Shown here in pieces: positions 50,899 to 59,646 of a DNA stretch of 64,000 nucleotides. Made by a program: the position numbers and the translations under genes. The notes beneath the pieces are model-generated. The model did not search any database, was not told where the DNA came from, and was given only the letters and a program-made list of their open reading frames with translations. Position 1 is the first letter of the stretch; each line of letters starts with the position of its first letter. Origin of the DNA: Microbacterium sp. W4I4 (GTDB lineage: Bacteria; Actinomycetota; Actinomycetes; Actinomycetales; Microbacteriaceae); the NCBI RefSeq assembly GCF_030816235.1, contig NZ_JAUSXT010000001.1, forward strand, positions 1,984,001 to 2,048,000, given 5' to 3'.

Positions 50899-52428
50899 TC
50901 AGCGCAGCTCGTCGGCGCTCTTGCCCTTGTAGCGTCCGATGAACACCGCGGCGATCAGCGCGATGAGCATCACGCCGACGGGCAGCAGCATCGACTGCGC
51001 CATGCCCGCCGAGAAACCCTCCGCCACGGCATCCGGCATCTTGCCGCCCGCGCCGAAGCCGCTCGGCGCCTGATCCAGACCCGGCAGGTTCGCCTCCAGG
51101 CGCGCCTGCATGAATGCGGCGATGGCAGCCGAGCCGATCACCGAGCCGATCGTGCGCGTGGTGTTGTAGATGCCGGCGCCGGCTCCGGCCTGACGCGGTG
51201 GGAGGTTGCGGGTGGCCTCGGTGGCCAGCGGGCCCCACATGCCGGCGTTGCCGATGCCGAGCAGCGCTGAGGGCAGCAGGAACATCCACGTCAGGGTCTC
51301 GACATTCATCAGCGCGGCGTTCCACAGCACGCCGCCTGCCACGCAGAGCAGGCCGGGGATGAGGATGAAGCGCGGGTCGATCCGGTCGAGCAGGGAGCCT
51401 GCGAACGGGGCGAGCACGCCGGAGATGACCGCCATCGGGATCAGCAGCAGCGCAGACTCGGTCGGGGTGAGCCCGCGGGCCAGCTGCAGGAAGAACATGA
51501 AAGGCAGTGACATGCTCGTCACGGTGAACCCGACCGCGGCGATGCCCAGATTGGATGCCGCGAAGTTGCGGTCCTTGAAGAGCGCGAGCGGCACGAGCGC
51601 TTCGCTCTTGGTCTTCCACTGCTGCAGGACGAACACGACCAGCAGCACGAGTCCGGCGATGATCATGCCCCAGACCGAGATGGGCCCGGCGATGGTTCCC
51701 CAGTCGTACTTCTGCCCCTCCTGCAGCCCGAAGACGATCAGGAACAGCGCGGCGGCGCTCAGCACGACACCGACGTAGTCGAAGCGGTGCGGATGCGTCT
51801 GCAGCTTCGGCACGTAGATCCAGGCCAGCACGAAGGCCGCGACGCCGACCGGGATGTTGATGTAGAAGATCCACTCCCAGCCGAAGCCGTCGACGAGCAG
51901 CCCGCCCAGCAGCGGGCCGACCAGGGTCGCGACGCCGGCGGTGGCACCCCACAGCCCCATCGCGGCACCGCGCCGCTCGGGCGGGAAGGTGCGTGTGATC
52001 ACTGCCATGGTCTGCGGCGTCATGAATGCGGCACCCAGTCCCTGCACCGCGCGCGCGATGACCAGGCCCGTGAGTGTGGTCGACAGGCCGCTCCACAGCG
52101 ACGCCGCGGTGAAGACGACCAGCCCGATCAGGTAGATGTTCTTCGGGCCGAAGCGGTCGCCGAGGCGCCCGGTGATCAGCAGCGGCACGGCGTAGGCCAG
52201 CAGGTAGGCGCTGGTGACCCACACGACGTTGTCGAGGTTGTTCGTGTCGGGGTCGAGTGCCGCCTTGATGGCGGGGTTCGCGACCGACACGATCGTGGTG
52301 TCGACCAGGATCATGAAGAACCCGATCACCAGCGCCCAGAGCGCGGGCCAGGGGCTGGTGGGCTTGTGCCCGTGCGCGTAGGTTCCGGTCGAGGGCCCGG
52401 AGGTGCGGTTCGAAGCGGCGTCAGTCAC
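50899..52428 (-). CDS. MFS drug exporter, DHA2 (EmrB/QacA) family
   Basis: A 14-segment proton antiporter of 509 residues. Motif A is GRLGDRFGPKNIYL; motif C, GPLLGGLLVD, marks antiporters; and LVDTTIVSVANPAI opens the first segment. It probably exports cationic drugs or dyes, with a narrow substrate range unknown. GTG 52428 lies 6 bases after TAGCGT, so the mRNA is leaderless. The adjacent two-component genes lie upstream on the same strand (46 bases apart) and may control it. Confidence 0.92.
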   Translation of the reverse strand: MTDAASNRTSGPSTGTYAHGHKPTSPWPALWALVIGFFMILVDTTIVSVANPAIKAALDPDTNNLDNVVWVTSAYLLAYAVPLLITGRLGDRFGPKNIYLIGLVVFTAASLWSGLSTTLTGLVIARAVQGLGAAFMTPQTMAVITRTFPPERRGAAMGLWGATAGVATLVGPLLGGLLVDGFGWEWIFYINIPVGVAAFVLAWIYVPKLQTHPHRFDYVGVVLSAAALFLIVFGLQEGQKYDWGTIAGPISVWGMIIAGLVLLVVFVLQQWKTKSEALVPLALFKDRNFAASNLGIAAVGFTVTSMSLPFMFFLQLARGLTPTESALLLIPMAVISGVLAPFAGSLLDRIDPRFILIPGLLCVAGGVLWNAALMNVETLTWMFLLPSALLGIGNAGMWGPLATEATRNLPPRQAGAGAGIYNTTRTIGSVIGSAAIAAFMQARLEANLPGLDQAPSGFGAGGKMPDAVAEGFSAGMAQSMLLPVGVMLIALIAAVFIGRYKGKSADELR

Positions 52429-52473
52429 GGCGCAACGCTACACCCGGGATCAGACAGTCGAATCCGTTGCCGT

Positions 52474-53157
52474 TCAGACGTCGACGGGGCCGAGACCCGC
52501 GCGCTCGAGGATCACCCCGACCTGCACGCGACTGCGTACGCCGAACTTCGCGAACACCTGCTCGAGGTGGGTCTTCACGGTGCCGCTGGAGATGTGCAGA
52601 GTGGCGCCGATCTCCTGGTTCGTGCCGCCGGTGGCTACGCCGACCGCGACATCGCGCTCCCGCTCGGTGAGCGACGCCACGCGCTCCTGCGCCGCGCTGC
52701 GACCGGTTCCGCCCTCGGTCTCGACCGCCCGGCGCACGAGCTGCGCGGTGCTGCGGCCGGAGACGACGGTCTCGCCCGCAGCAGTGCGGAGCACGGCATC
52801 CACGATCCGCTCCGGAGACTCGTCCTTGAGCAGGTAACCGCTGGCGCCGGCGCTCAGCATCCGCAGCAGCTGGTCCTCGGCGTCGATGCTGGTCATCGCG
52901 AGAACGCGCGCGCTCGATTGGGCGACGATGACGCTGGTCGCCTCGGGCCCGCCCATCAGCGGCATCCGCACATCCATCAGCACCACATCGGGATGGTGGG
53001 CGCGCACGTACTCGATGGCCTCCGCCCCGTCCGCCGCTTCGCCGACGACCTCGATCCCGGGGTGCACGGCGAGCACGAAGCGGAAGCCGCTGCGGATCAG
53101 CAGCTCGTCGTCCACGACGAGCACGCGCACCGGAGTGGGTACTTCTGCTGTGGTCAC
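52474..53157 (-). CDS. Response regulator, NarL/LuxR type
   Basis: A 227-residue regulator. The receiver has DD at 16-17, the phosphoacceptor D62 (PDVVLMDVRMP) and the switch Thr/Lys (AMTS, GYLLKD). The DNA-binding domain ends the protein (LTERERDVAVGVATGGTNQE, SSGTVKTHLEQVFAKFGVRS). GTG 53157 lies 6 bases after TAGGCT. The sensor kinase is encoded 38 bases upstream, yet each gene has its own leaderless promoter. Confidence 0.93.
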   Translation of the reverse strand: MTTAEVPTPVRVLVVDDELLIRSGFRFVLAVHPGIEVVGEAADGAEAIEYVRAHHPDVVLMDVRMPLMGGPEATSVIVAQSSARVLAMTSIDAEDQLLRMLSAGASGYLLKDESPERIVDAVLRTAAGETVVSGRSTAQLVRRAVETEGGTGRSAAQERVASLTERERDVAVGVATGGTNQEIGATLHISSGTVKTHLEQVFAKFGVRSRVQVGVILERAGLGPVDV

Positions 53158-53195
53158 GCACCGAGCCTAGCGCCGGGCTCGGACGCTCCTCGCTG

Positions 53196-54473
53196 CTATC
53201 CCCGCTCCTGCCAGGGAAGGGTGACGTCCACGATGAAGGTGCCGTCGTGCGCGCCGATCCAGGCGGTGCCGTCCAGGGCGGCCGCGCGCTCTCGGATGCC
53301 GACGGTTCCATTGCCGCCTCCGGGCACGATGCCGGTCTCGATGGACCGCACGGAGACCGGATTCTCCACGCGGATGCGGGCCCCGGTCTTCGGGTCCGTT
53401 CGCACGTAGACCTCGATCTGCACCCCCGGCGCGTGCTTGACGGCGTTGGTGAGCGACTCCTGCACGATCCGGAAGACCGCGCTGTCGAACAGCGCGGCAC
53501 TCCGCTCGGGCGACTCGATCACGACGAACGCGCTGATCTGCGCGCCGCCACGTCGCAGGTCGACCAGCAGCGCCCCGATCGCCGAGGTGGTGGCCGGGCC
53601 CGCGGAGGGTGCGGTCGCCCCACCACGCAGATCGCCGATCAGCCCACGCATGTCCTGGAGGGCGGCATGGGTCTGCTCTCGCACGGTGCGTGCGATCTCT
53701 CCGGCATCCTGACCGACGCCGCCGCCTGCACCCGCCGCCTGACCAGCAGCGACTTCCAGGGCACCCGCATGCAGCGACACCACCGACAGCCTGTGCGCGA
53801 GGGCATCGTGCATGTCCCGCGCGATCCGCTCCCGCTCGGCCTGCCGGACCATCTGCTCCGTCAGCAGATCGGCACGCTGCAGCTCTCGCTGCGCCCGCTG
53901 ATCGCTGTCCATCGCCTCGCGACGCGCCCGCCCGTACAGGGCGATGCCCGTCGCGGCGCCGAGGGAGACGACCGCCCAGACGAACGACATCACGATCCAG
54001 GTCGGCTCGTACTGCGCATCAGCGCGCGTGGTGAAGTACCAGGGCAGCGCGCCTCCCCAGCCGGTGAGGGCCTCCCGTATCGCGAACAGCATCACGAGTG
54101 CCGCTGTGATGCCGGCGACCCAGGTCATCCGCCGGGGTTCGCGGCGCACGACGGCCACAGCCCCGACGAGCAGGAGGACGTACGAGACGCCGACCACGGC
54201 GAGCACACAGCCTGCGACGAGCGCGAGCAACGGCATCCGCCGGCGCCAGACGACGGTGATCCAGGCCGCGATCACCAGCATCGTGAGCGCAGTACCGGAG
54301 TCGGTCACGGTCATCCGGGCGTCCTCGCCCACCTGCAGCTCGGCGACGCCGGGCACGTTCATCGAAGCGCCCACGTCGAACACGATCCCCATCACGACCA
54401 GTCCGACGGAGCTCCCGAAGAACGCCGCGCGACGGCGGCGCGGTTCGGTGGCGGGACTGCTCATGGAGGGCAC
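53196..54473 (-). CDS. Sensor histidine kinase (HisKA_3)
   Basis: A 425-residue membrane kinase. Four or five N-terminal hydrophobic segments replace an extracellular sensor, so it probably senses a membrane event. The phospho-accepting His is in [17 protein letters not shown]. The ATPase domain shows [12 protein letters not shown] (N box) and [17 protein letters not shown] (G boxes). GTG 54473 is preferred over ATG 54464: TACGCT lies exactly 6 bases upstream on the minus strand. It partners the downstream response regulator. Confidence 0.9.
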   Translation of the reverse strand: MPSMSSPATEPRRRRAAFFGSSVGLVVMGIVFDVGASMNVPGVAELQVGEDARMTVTDSGTALTMLVIAAWITVVWRRRMPLLALVAGCVLAVVGVSYVLLLVGAVAVVRREPRRMTWVAGITAALVMLFAIREALTGWGGALPWYFTTRADAQYEPTWIVMSFVWAVVSLGAATGIALYGRARREAMDSDQRAQRELQRADLLTEQMVRQAERERIARDMHDALAHRLSVVSLHAGALEVAAGQAAGAGGGVGQDAGEIARTVREQTHAALQDMRGLIGDLRGGATAPSAGPATTSAIGALLVDLRRGGAQISAFVVIESPERSAALFDSAVFRIVQESLTNAVKHAPGVQIEVYVRTDPKTGARIRVENPVSVRSIETGIVPGGGNGTVGIRERAAALDGTAWIGAHDGTFIVDVTLPWQERG

Positions 54474-54693
54474 AGCACGAGCGTATGGCCCGCCGCCGAC
54501 GTCGTGGATCGGCCGACCGGCACCAGCATCCTCCCCCGAACGGCGGAGGCGGGTGTGCCCGGACGGCCGATCCGCCACCGCGGTGCCGATTGCGAGTCTG
54601 AGAACCGGTGCGGACACCGAGCGGCTGGACGCAGCGGCTGGGGACCTCGGCGTCCGCATCCTTCCCTTTCCAACTGACACAAGGACACCCATC

Positions 54694-55548
54694 ATGAGCT
54701 TCGACAACAGCACTCCGATTCCTCCCAGCGCGCCCCCCGCGGCGCCGGCCGCGCCGGCTCCGATCGCGCCCCCGATGCCGCATCCGGCCAGCGGGGCGCC
54801 GGGGGCGAGCGTCGGCGACAAGTCGTTCCTCGTCACCTGGCTGCTCTCGCTGCTGCTGGGCGTCTTCGGAGTCGACCGCTTCTACCTCGGCAAGGTCGGC
54901 ACCGGCCTCCTCAAGCTCGTCACCCTCGGCGGTCTCGGGATCTGGTTCCTGGTCGACCTGGTGCTCGTACTCGTCGGCGCCGCGCGGGACTCCACCGGAC
55001 GCAGCCTCGCCGGCTACGACCAGCACAAGAAGATCGCCTGGATCGTGATGGGCGCGCTGATCGCCTTGGGCCTCGTCATGAACATCGTCGACCCGAAGCC
55101 CGCCGCGCCCGTCCCCGCGGCGGACCGGCCCGCAGCCGTCGCGCCGGCCGAGAAGGACGCGGATGCTCCCGCCGAACCCACCGAGGAGCCCGAGGAGCCC
55201 GCCGTGGAGGAGGCTCCCGCCGAGCCCGTCGAACCTGCCGTCCCCGTCGAGTACACCTCCGCGCTGAAGAAGGCCGAGTCGTACTCCGCGCTGATGCACA
55301 TGAGCAAGGCGGGCATCTACGACCAGCTCACCAGCGAGTACGGCGAGAAGTTCGCACCGGAGGCCGCGCAGTACGCCGTCGACACCCTGCAGGCGGACTG
55401 GAACGCGAACGCACTCGCCAAGGCGAAGGACTACCAGACGACCATGTCGATGTCGCCCGCCGCGATCCGCGACCAGCTCACCAGCGAGTACGGCGAGAAG
55501 TTCACGGCCGCCGAGGCCGACTACGCCATCGCCCATCTGAACGACTGA
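54694..55548 (+). CDS. TM2-domain protein with two C-terminal Ltp (PF07553-like) repeats
   Basis: A 284-residue protein. A Pro/Ala-rich N-terminus (6-40) precedes a TM2 domain (43-98; [20 protein letters not shown]) and a third hydrophobic segment (112-132). A Pro/Glu-rich spacer leads to two repeats sharing LTSEYGEKF ([19 protein letters not shown] and [19 protein letters not shown]). This repeat defines the Ltp family of host-surface and phage superinfection-exclusion lipoproteins. There is no lipobox here; the TM segments anchor it. ATG 54694 follows AAGGACACCCATC. A defence role is speculative. Confidence 0.8.
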   Translation: MSFDNSTPIPPSAPPAAPAAPAPIAPPMPHPASGAPGASVGDKSFLVTWLLSLLLGVFGVDRFYLGKVGTGLLKLVTLGGLGIWFLVDLVLVLVGAARDSTGRSLAGYDQHKKIAWIVMGALIALGLVMNIVDPKPAAPVPAADRPAAVAPAEKDADAPAEPTEEPEEPAVEEAPAEPVEPAVPVEYTSALKKAESYSALMHMSKAGIYDQLTSEYGEKFAPEAAQYAVDTLQADWNANALAKAKDYQTTMSMSPAAIRDQLTSEYGEKFTAAEADYAIAHLND

Positions 55549-55574
55549 CCCCTGCGCCGGGCGTTCCCACCCCC

Positions 55575-55604
55575 GCTCCGGGCGGCCTCTGCGCCGCCCG
55601 GAGC
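55575..55604 (+). terminator. Hairpin between TM2-Ltp and PH genes
   Basis: GCTCCGGGCGGC (55575-55586) pairs perfectly with GCCGCCCGGAGC (55593-55604). It probably ends or attenuates transcription before the PH gene. Confidence 0.75.
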
Positions 55605-55624
55605 GCCACACGAAAGGACATTCC

Positions 55625-55996
55625 ATGGAGACCGCAGCCATCCTCAGCTGGACTCTGCAGAGCGAGATCCCCGTCCCGCCCGACGTGCAGTCGCTGCTCG
55701 CCGACGGCGAGCAGGCGATCACATCGTTCAAGACCTTCCGCGACTCCGCGACTTTCACGACCAAGCGCCTTATCGTGCGCGACGCGCAGGGCATCACCGG
55801 CAAGAAGGTCGAGATCCATTCGCTGCCGTACAGCTCCATCCTGATGTGGTCGTCGGAGAACGCCGGGACTCTGGATTGGAACTCCGAGCTCGAGCTGTGG
55901 ACGAAGGCAGGACACATCAAGGTGAAGCTGTCCAAGGGCGCCGATGTCCGCCGCATCGACAGCCTGATCGCCTGGGCGGTCCTCAACGCGCACTGA
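55625..55996 (+). CDS. Bacterial PH domain protein
   Basis: A 123-residue soluble protein with one bacterial PH-like domain: AITSFKTFRDSATFTTKRLIV, KKVEIHSLPYSSILMW, SELELWTKAGHIKVKLSK. These proteins bind membranes or partner proteins. ATG 55625 follows CGAAAGGACATTCC. It follows the TM2-Ltp gene by 76 bases with a hairpin between, so both may respond to the same stimulus. No enzymatic motif is present. Confidence 0.85.
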   Translation: METAAILSWTLQSEIPVPPDVQSLLADGEQAITSFKTFRDSATFTTKRLIVRDAQGITGKKVEIHSLPYSSILMWSSENAGTLDWNSELELWTKAGHIKVKLSKGADVRRIDSLIAWAVLNAH

Positions 55997-56044
55997 GTCG
56001 AAAGACGGACGGGACCGCCGGCCGGCGGATGCCATGATGGACAC

Positions 56045-56908
56045 GTGAGCGAAGCACAGAGCATCCCCGGCTGGCGTCACCTCTACTCCGGCAAGGTCCG
56101 CGACCTGTATGCCTCGGAGGATCCGGGCGACACGCGCATCCTGGTCGTGGCATCCGATCGGGTGAGCGCGTTCGACTTCGTGCTCTCCCCCGGCATCCCG
56201 AACAAGGGCGAGCTGCTCACGACACTGAGCAACTGGTGGTTCGATCAGCTCCACGACGTGCCGAATCACCTCGTCGCCGGTGAGATCCCGGATGCCGTGG
56301 CCGGCCGCGCCATGCTCGCGATGGCGCTGGAGATGCTGCCGATCGAGTGCGTCGTCCGCGGCTACATCACCGGCTCCGGCTGGGCCGAGTACGTCGAGAG
56401 CGGCACCGTCTGCGGCATCCCGCTGCCGGCCGGGCTGAAGAACGGCGACCGCCTCCCGGAGCCGCTGTTCACCCCGGCCTACAAGGCGCCGATGGGCGAG
56501 CACGACGAGAACATCGCCTTCGAGAAGGTCGTCGAGCTCGTCGGCGCCGACCGCGCCGCCGAACTGCGCGACACGTCCCTCTCCCTGTACGCGCGCGCCG
56601 CCGCGATCGCCGAGGAGAAGGGCTTGATCCTCGCCGACACGAAGTTCGAGTTCGGGACGGATGCCGCCGGCATCCTGCACCTGGCCGATGAGGTGCTCAC
56701 CAGCGACTCCTCCCGCTACTGGGATGCCGAGACGTGGAAGACAGCCGCGACGCCCGAGGAGCGGATGGCGAGCTTCGACAAGCAGATCGTGCGCGACTGG
56801 CTGGCCGCGAACTGGGACAAGCAGGGCGAGCCGCCCGTGCTGCCCGAGGAGATCGTCTCGCGGACCGCAGACCGGTATCGCGAGCTGATCACGCGGCTGA
56901 CCGCCTGA
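56045..56908 (+). CDS. purC: SAICAR synthase PurC
   Basis: Phosphoribosylaminoimidazole-succinocarboxamide synthase of purine biosynthesis, 287 residues. YSGKVRDLYA and VVASDRVSAFDFVL mark the ATP and substrate site; ECVVRGYITGSGW and LILADTKFEFG are signature segments. GTG 56045 fits the 6-base spacing from CATGAT, a weak hexamer. It abuts the convergent vapC gene with no gap. The other pur genes in the window are at 34558-37164 and 40231. Confidence 0.96.
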   Translation: MSEAQSIPGWRHLYSGKVRDLYASEDPGDTRILVVASDRVSAFDFVLSPGIPNKGELLTTLSNWWFDQLHDVPNHLVAGEIPDAVAGRAMLAMALEMLPIECVVRGYITGSGWAEYVESGTVCGIPLPAGLKNGDRLPEPLFTPAYKAPMGEHDENIAFEKVVELVGADRAAELRDTSLSLYARAAAIAEEKGLILADTKFEFGTDAAGILHLADEVLTSDSSRYWDAETWKTAATPEERMASFDKQIVRDWLAANWDKQGEPPVLPEEIVSRTADRYRELITRLTA

Positions 56909-57301
56909 TCAGGATGCCGCGACGCGCACGTCCGTGTGCACGAAGTCATCGCCCTTGAAGAGCAGGGGCTCGTCGCGGGCGATGGCGAGCGCATAGCTGA
57001 AGCAGTCGCCGTAGTTCAGGCGTGCGGGGCTCCCCGATCCGCGGCCATAGCGCCGGTAGGCGTCCGTAGCGATGCGCGCCTGGCGCTCATCGACCGAGAC
57101 GATCTCAGCGCGCACGCGCCGCAGGAGCTCACGAAGTTCATTCAGCGCAGGCTCTCCGCGCCGCCGGTGCACCACGATCTCTGTCTCAACGAGGGTTCCC
57201 GCCGAGATCGTCACCGATCGACTCTCGATCAGGTCGACGAAATGCTCCGCCTCGATCTCCTGCATGATGATCGCCATCCACACCGAGGTGTCGACGATCA
57301 T
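56909..57301 (-). CDS. vapC: VapC toxin, PIN-domain ribonuclease
   Basis: The toxin of a type II toxin-antitoxin pair, 130 residues. The PIN acidic residues are D4 (MIVDTSVW), E39 (TLVETEIVV), D99 (LNYGDCFSYA) and D118/D119 (FKGDDF). RLNYGDCFSYALA is the family signature. All four are present, so nuclease activity is expected. It overlaps the antitoxin gene by 4 bases (ATGA). Confidence 0.93.
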   Translation of the reverse strand: MIVDTSVWMAIIMQEIEAEHFVDLIESRSVTISAGTLVETEIVVHRRRGEPALNELRELLRRVRAEIVSVDERQARIATDAYRRYGRGSGSPARLNYGDCFSYALAIARDEPLLFKGDDFVHTDVRVAAS

Positions 57302-57561
57302 CGCGGCAGGCCCATCTCGTCGTACATCTCGTCCATGATCTGCTCGTAGCTCGGCCCGATATCGGGAAGCGCCTGCAGCCTTGCAATCGATTCCCTGATC
57401 CGCCGTTTCCGCTGCAGATCAGCGTCATCACGCTCATTGCGGATCTCATCGAGCCGCCGGCGCACGGCATCCTCCACCGCGCTCGTCTGAGACTGCCCCG
57501 TCAGCTCGGCGAGCTGACGCACGAGGTCGTGCACCTTCTCGTTCTTGATGTTCAGGCTCAT
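57298..57561 (-). CDS. vapB: VapB antitoxin (Rv0623/PF07704 type)
   Basis: The antitoxin for VapC, 87 residues. MSLNIKNEKVHDLVRQLAEL with GQSQTSAVEDAVRRRLDE is the PF07704 N-terminus that forms the DNA-binding part; the acidic C-terminus (PSYEQIMDEMYDEMG) likely wraps the toxin. ATG 57561 lies 6 bases after TAGAAT (57573-57568, minus strand). Two direct 10-bp repeats upstream are the probable autoregulatory operator. Confidence 0.92.
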   Translation of the reverse strand: MSLNIKNEKVHDLVRQLAELTGQSQTSAVEDAVRRRLDEIRNERDDADLQRKRRIRESIARLQALPDIGPSYEQIMDEMYDEMGLPR

Positions 57562-57567
57562 GCCATG

Positions 57568-57598
57568 ATTCTACCCTTCCGGGATCCTTTCTACCCTT
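57568..57598 (-). promoter_or_regulatory. vapBC promoter with direct-repeat operator
   Basis: TTCTACCCTT occurs at 57569-57578 and 57589-57598, exactly 20 bases apart (two helical turns). The proximal copy overlaps the -10 TAGAAT on the minus strand. This fits cooperative VapB-VapC autorepression. Confidence 0.65.
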
Positions 57599-57662
57599 GG
57601 CATCCGACACTCACCCGATAGTGTTTCCTCGGCCCTGATCCCGAACCCCCCGAGGAGCCCTC

Positions 57663-59003
57663 ATGCCGGTATGGAAGATCCACGGCGACGGCCGCAACGT
57701 CGCCCCCGACCAGGTCGTCCGACCGGACGAGCGGCTGAACTGGCCCGCGACCTTCGCGATCGGCGCTCAGCACGTCATCGCGATGTTCGGCGCCACGTTC
57801 CTCGTGCCGATCATCACGGGCTTCCCGGTGTCGACGACGCTGCTGTTCTCGGGCATCGGAACGCTGCTGTTCCTGCTGCTCACCCGCAACCGCCTGCCCA
57901 GCTACCTCGGCTCGTCGTTCGCGTTCCTCGCACCGATCACGGCGATCAATGCCGGCCAGGCGCTCGAGAACGCGCAGCAGATCACTCAGGCGCTGCTCGG
58001 TGTGCTCGTGGTCGGCGTGCTGCTGGCCGGCATCGGCTTCCTCGTGCAGGCCGTCGGCGTGCAGTGGATCGACCGGTTCATGCCTCCGGTGGTGGCCGGC
58101 TCCATCGTCGCCCTGATCGGCTTCAACCTGGCGCCCGCCGCCTGGAACAACTTCACACTGCAGCCTGAACTGGCCTCGGTCACGCTGGTCGCGGTCGTGC
58201 TGTTCAGCGTGCTGTTCCGCGGGTTCCTGGGCCGCATCTCGATCTTCCTCGGCGTGATCGTCGGGTACGTCGTCGCACTGCTCACCGGTCAGGTGAAGTT
58301 CGACGGCGTCGCGGAGGCCGCCTGGATCGGGCTGCCGCAGTTCCACCTCGCGGCGGTCACCGACCCTGCGGCCTGGCTGTACGTGCCGATGTTCCTGCCG
58401 GTCGTGCTGGTGCTCATCGCCGAGAACGTCGGGCACGTGCGCGGTGTCGCCACCATGACCAACGACCCGTCGATCAACAAGCACACCGGTCGCGCGCTGG
58501 TCGCCGACGGTCTCGCCACGACTCTGGCCGGCGGATTCGGCGGCTCCGCCACGACGACGTACGGCGAGAACATCGGAGTGATGGCCGCGACTCGCGTCTA
58601 CTCGACCGCGGCGTACTGGGTGGCCGGCGGCGCGGCGATCCTGCTCGCGTTCTCTCCGAAGATCGGCGTGATCTTCGCATCGATCCCCGCCGGTGTGCTC
58701 GGCGGCGTGACCACCGCGCTGTACGGTCTGATCGGCGTCATCGGCATCAAGATCTGGGTCGACAACCGCGTGGACTTCTCCCGCCCGGTCAACCAGTACA
58801 CGGTCGCGGTCTCGTTCGTGATCGCCGTCGGCGGCTTCGCGATGAACTGGGGTGCGTTCCAGCTCGGTGCGATCGTGATCGGCACCGTTGCCGCGCTGCT
58901 CATCTACCACCTGGGCAACGCCATCGCGCGGGCCCGCAGGACGGGGGCGGACGACGGTGGCCCGATCCCCGCGGTAGGCCCTCTGGGCGGCGACCCGGAG
59001 TAA
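57663..59003 (+). CDS. Uracil/xanthine permease, NCS2 family
   Basis: A 446-residue nucleobase:H+ symporter. GAQHVIAMFGATFLVPII and the first signature FLGSSFAFLAPI-like segment (YLGSSFAFLAPI), then AENVGHVRGVATMT (the His/Glu-containing family motif) and FGGSATTTYGENIG, are all intact. UraA is the closest type; uracil is likely but xanthine is possible. ATG 57663 follows CGAGGAGCCCTC; GATAGT upstream (57616-57621) is a likely -10. The C-terminal tail is hydrophilic. Confidence 0.92.
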   Translation: MPVWKIHGDGRNVAPDQVVRPDERLNWPATFAIGAQHVIAMFGATFLVPIITGFPVSTTLLFSGIGTLLFLLLTRNRLPSYLGSSFAFLAPITAINAGQALENAQQITQALLGVLVVGVLLAGIGFLVQAVGVQWIDRFMPPVVAGSIVALIGFNLAPAAWNNFTLQPELASVTLVAVVLFSVLFRGFLGRISIFLGVIVGYVVALLTGQVKFDGVAEAAWIGLPQFHLAAVTDPAAWLYVPMFLPVVLVLIAENVGHVRGVATMTNDPSINKHTGRALVADGLATTLAGGFGGSATTTYGENIGVMAATRVYSTAAYWVAGGAAILLAFSPKIGVIFASIPAGVLGGVTTALYGLIGVIGIKIWVDNRVDFSRPVNQYTVAVSFVIAVGGFAMNWGAFQLGAIVIGTVAALLIYHLGNAIARARRTGADDGGPIPAVGPLGGDPE

Positions 59004-59023
59004 CCAGCCGACTCCCACTCGAA

Positions 59024-59096
59024 CGGGAGGAGATCGCACGATCCGGAGGATCATTCCGGCGTGCGGACTCCTCCCCTTCGTGCGTTCTCCTCCGGT
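59024..59096. repeat. Intergenic inverted repeat (GGGAGGAG type) with an extra right arm
   Basis: GGGAGGAGATCGCACG-ATCCGG (59025-59046) pairs with CCGG-CGTGCGGACTCCTCCC (59056-59075). A second right arm follows (TGCGTTCTCCTCCGGTG). It shares GGGAGGAGA with 28833-28909. It lies between the NCS2 and CinA genes. Confidence 0.7.
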
Positions 59097-59166
59097 GCGG
59101 TGCAGCGGATGCCGGTGGCTGTCAACCCCGGGTCTCCCCGGCAGTGCTCGCGGTAGCTTCGTCGAC

Positions 59167-59625
59167 ATGGACGATGTGACACAGCTCAGCGACACAGCCC
59201 GTGCGCGCGGCCTGCGGGTGGCCGTCGCCGAATCGCTCACCTCCGGGACGTTGGCCGGTGCAGTCGGTGCGGGCGAGCAGGCCAGCGAATGGTTCGCCGG
59301 GGGAATCGTCGCGTACATGATGGACACGAAGGAGCGCGTGCTCGGCCTGGAGCCCGGCACGGATCCGTGTTCGGCATCCTGCGCCGAGCAGCTGGCACGC
59401 GGTGCGCGGGAGCTGTTCGATGTGGACATCGCCGTGTCGACGACGGGCGTGGGCGGACCGGATGCCGAGAACGGTCATCCGCCCGGCACCGTGTACCTGG
59501 GCTGGGCCACGCGCGCCGCGGTGGGGCACCGGCTGCTGAGGATCGACGGCGATCCAGATCGGGTTCTCGCCGCGACCGTCGAGGCGGCGGTGCGGATGCT
59601 GACCTTCCACGCCGCCGAGCTCTGA
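59167..59625 (+). CDS. CinA-family C-terminal domain protein (PncC-like)
   Basis: A 152-residue single-domain protein matching the CinA C-terminal domain, which in PncC hydrolyses nicotinamide mononucleotide to NaMN plus ammonia. Marks are VAVAESLTSGTLAGAV, FAGGIVAYMMDTKERVLGL and STTGVGGPD. The Ser/Thr/Lys positions around VAESLTSG and MDTKERVLG are present. ATG 59167 lies 7 bases after TAGCTT, so it is leaderless. It probably works in NAD salvage. Confidence 0.88.
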   Translation: MDDVTQLSDTARARGLRVAVAESLTSGTLAGAVGAGEQASEWFAGGIVAYMMDTKERVLGLEPGTDPCSASCAEQLARGARELFDVDIAVSTTGVGGPDAENGHPPGTVYLGWATRAAVGHRLLRIDGDPDRVLAATVEAAVRMLTFHAAEL

Positions 59626-59646
59626 GCCGGGCCGGGCGGATGCCGG

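Noticed and set aside
54694..55548. Lipoprotein signal in the Ltp-repeat protein
   Set aside because: The N-terminus is Pro/Ala-rich with no signal peptide or lipobox Cys; membrane segments anchor it instead.
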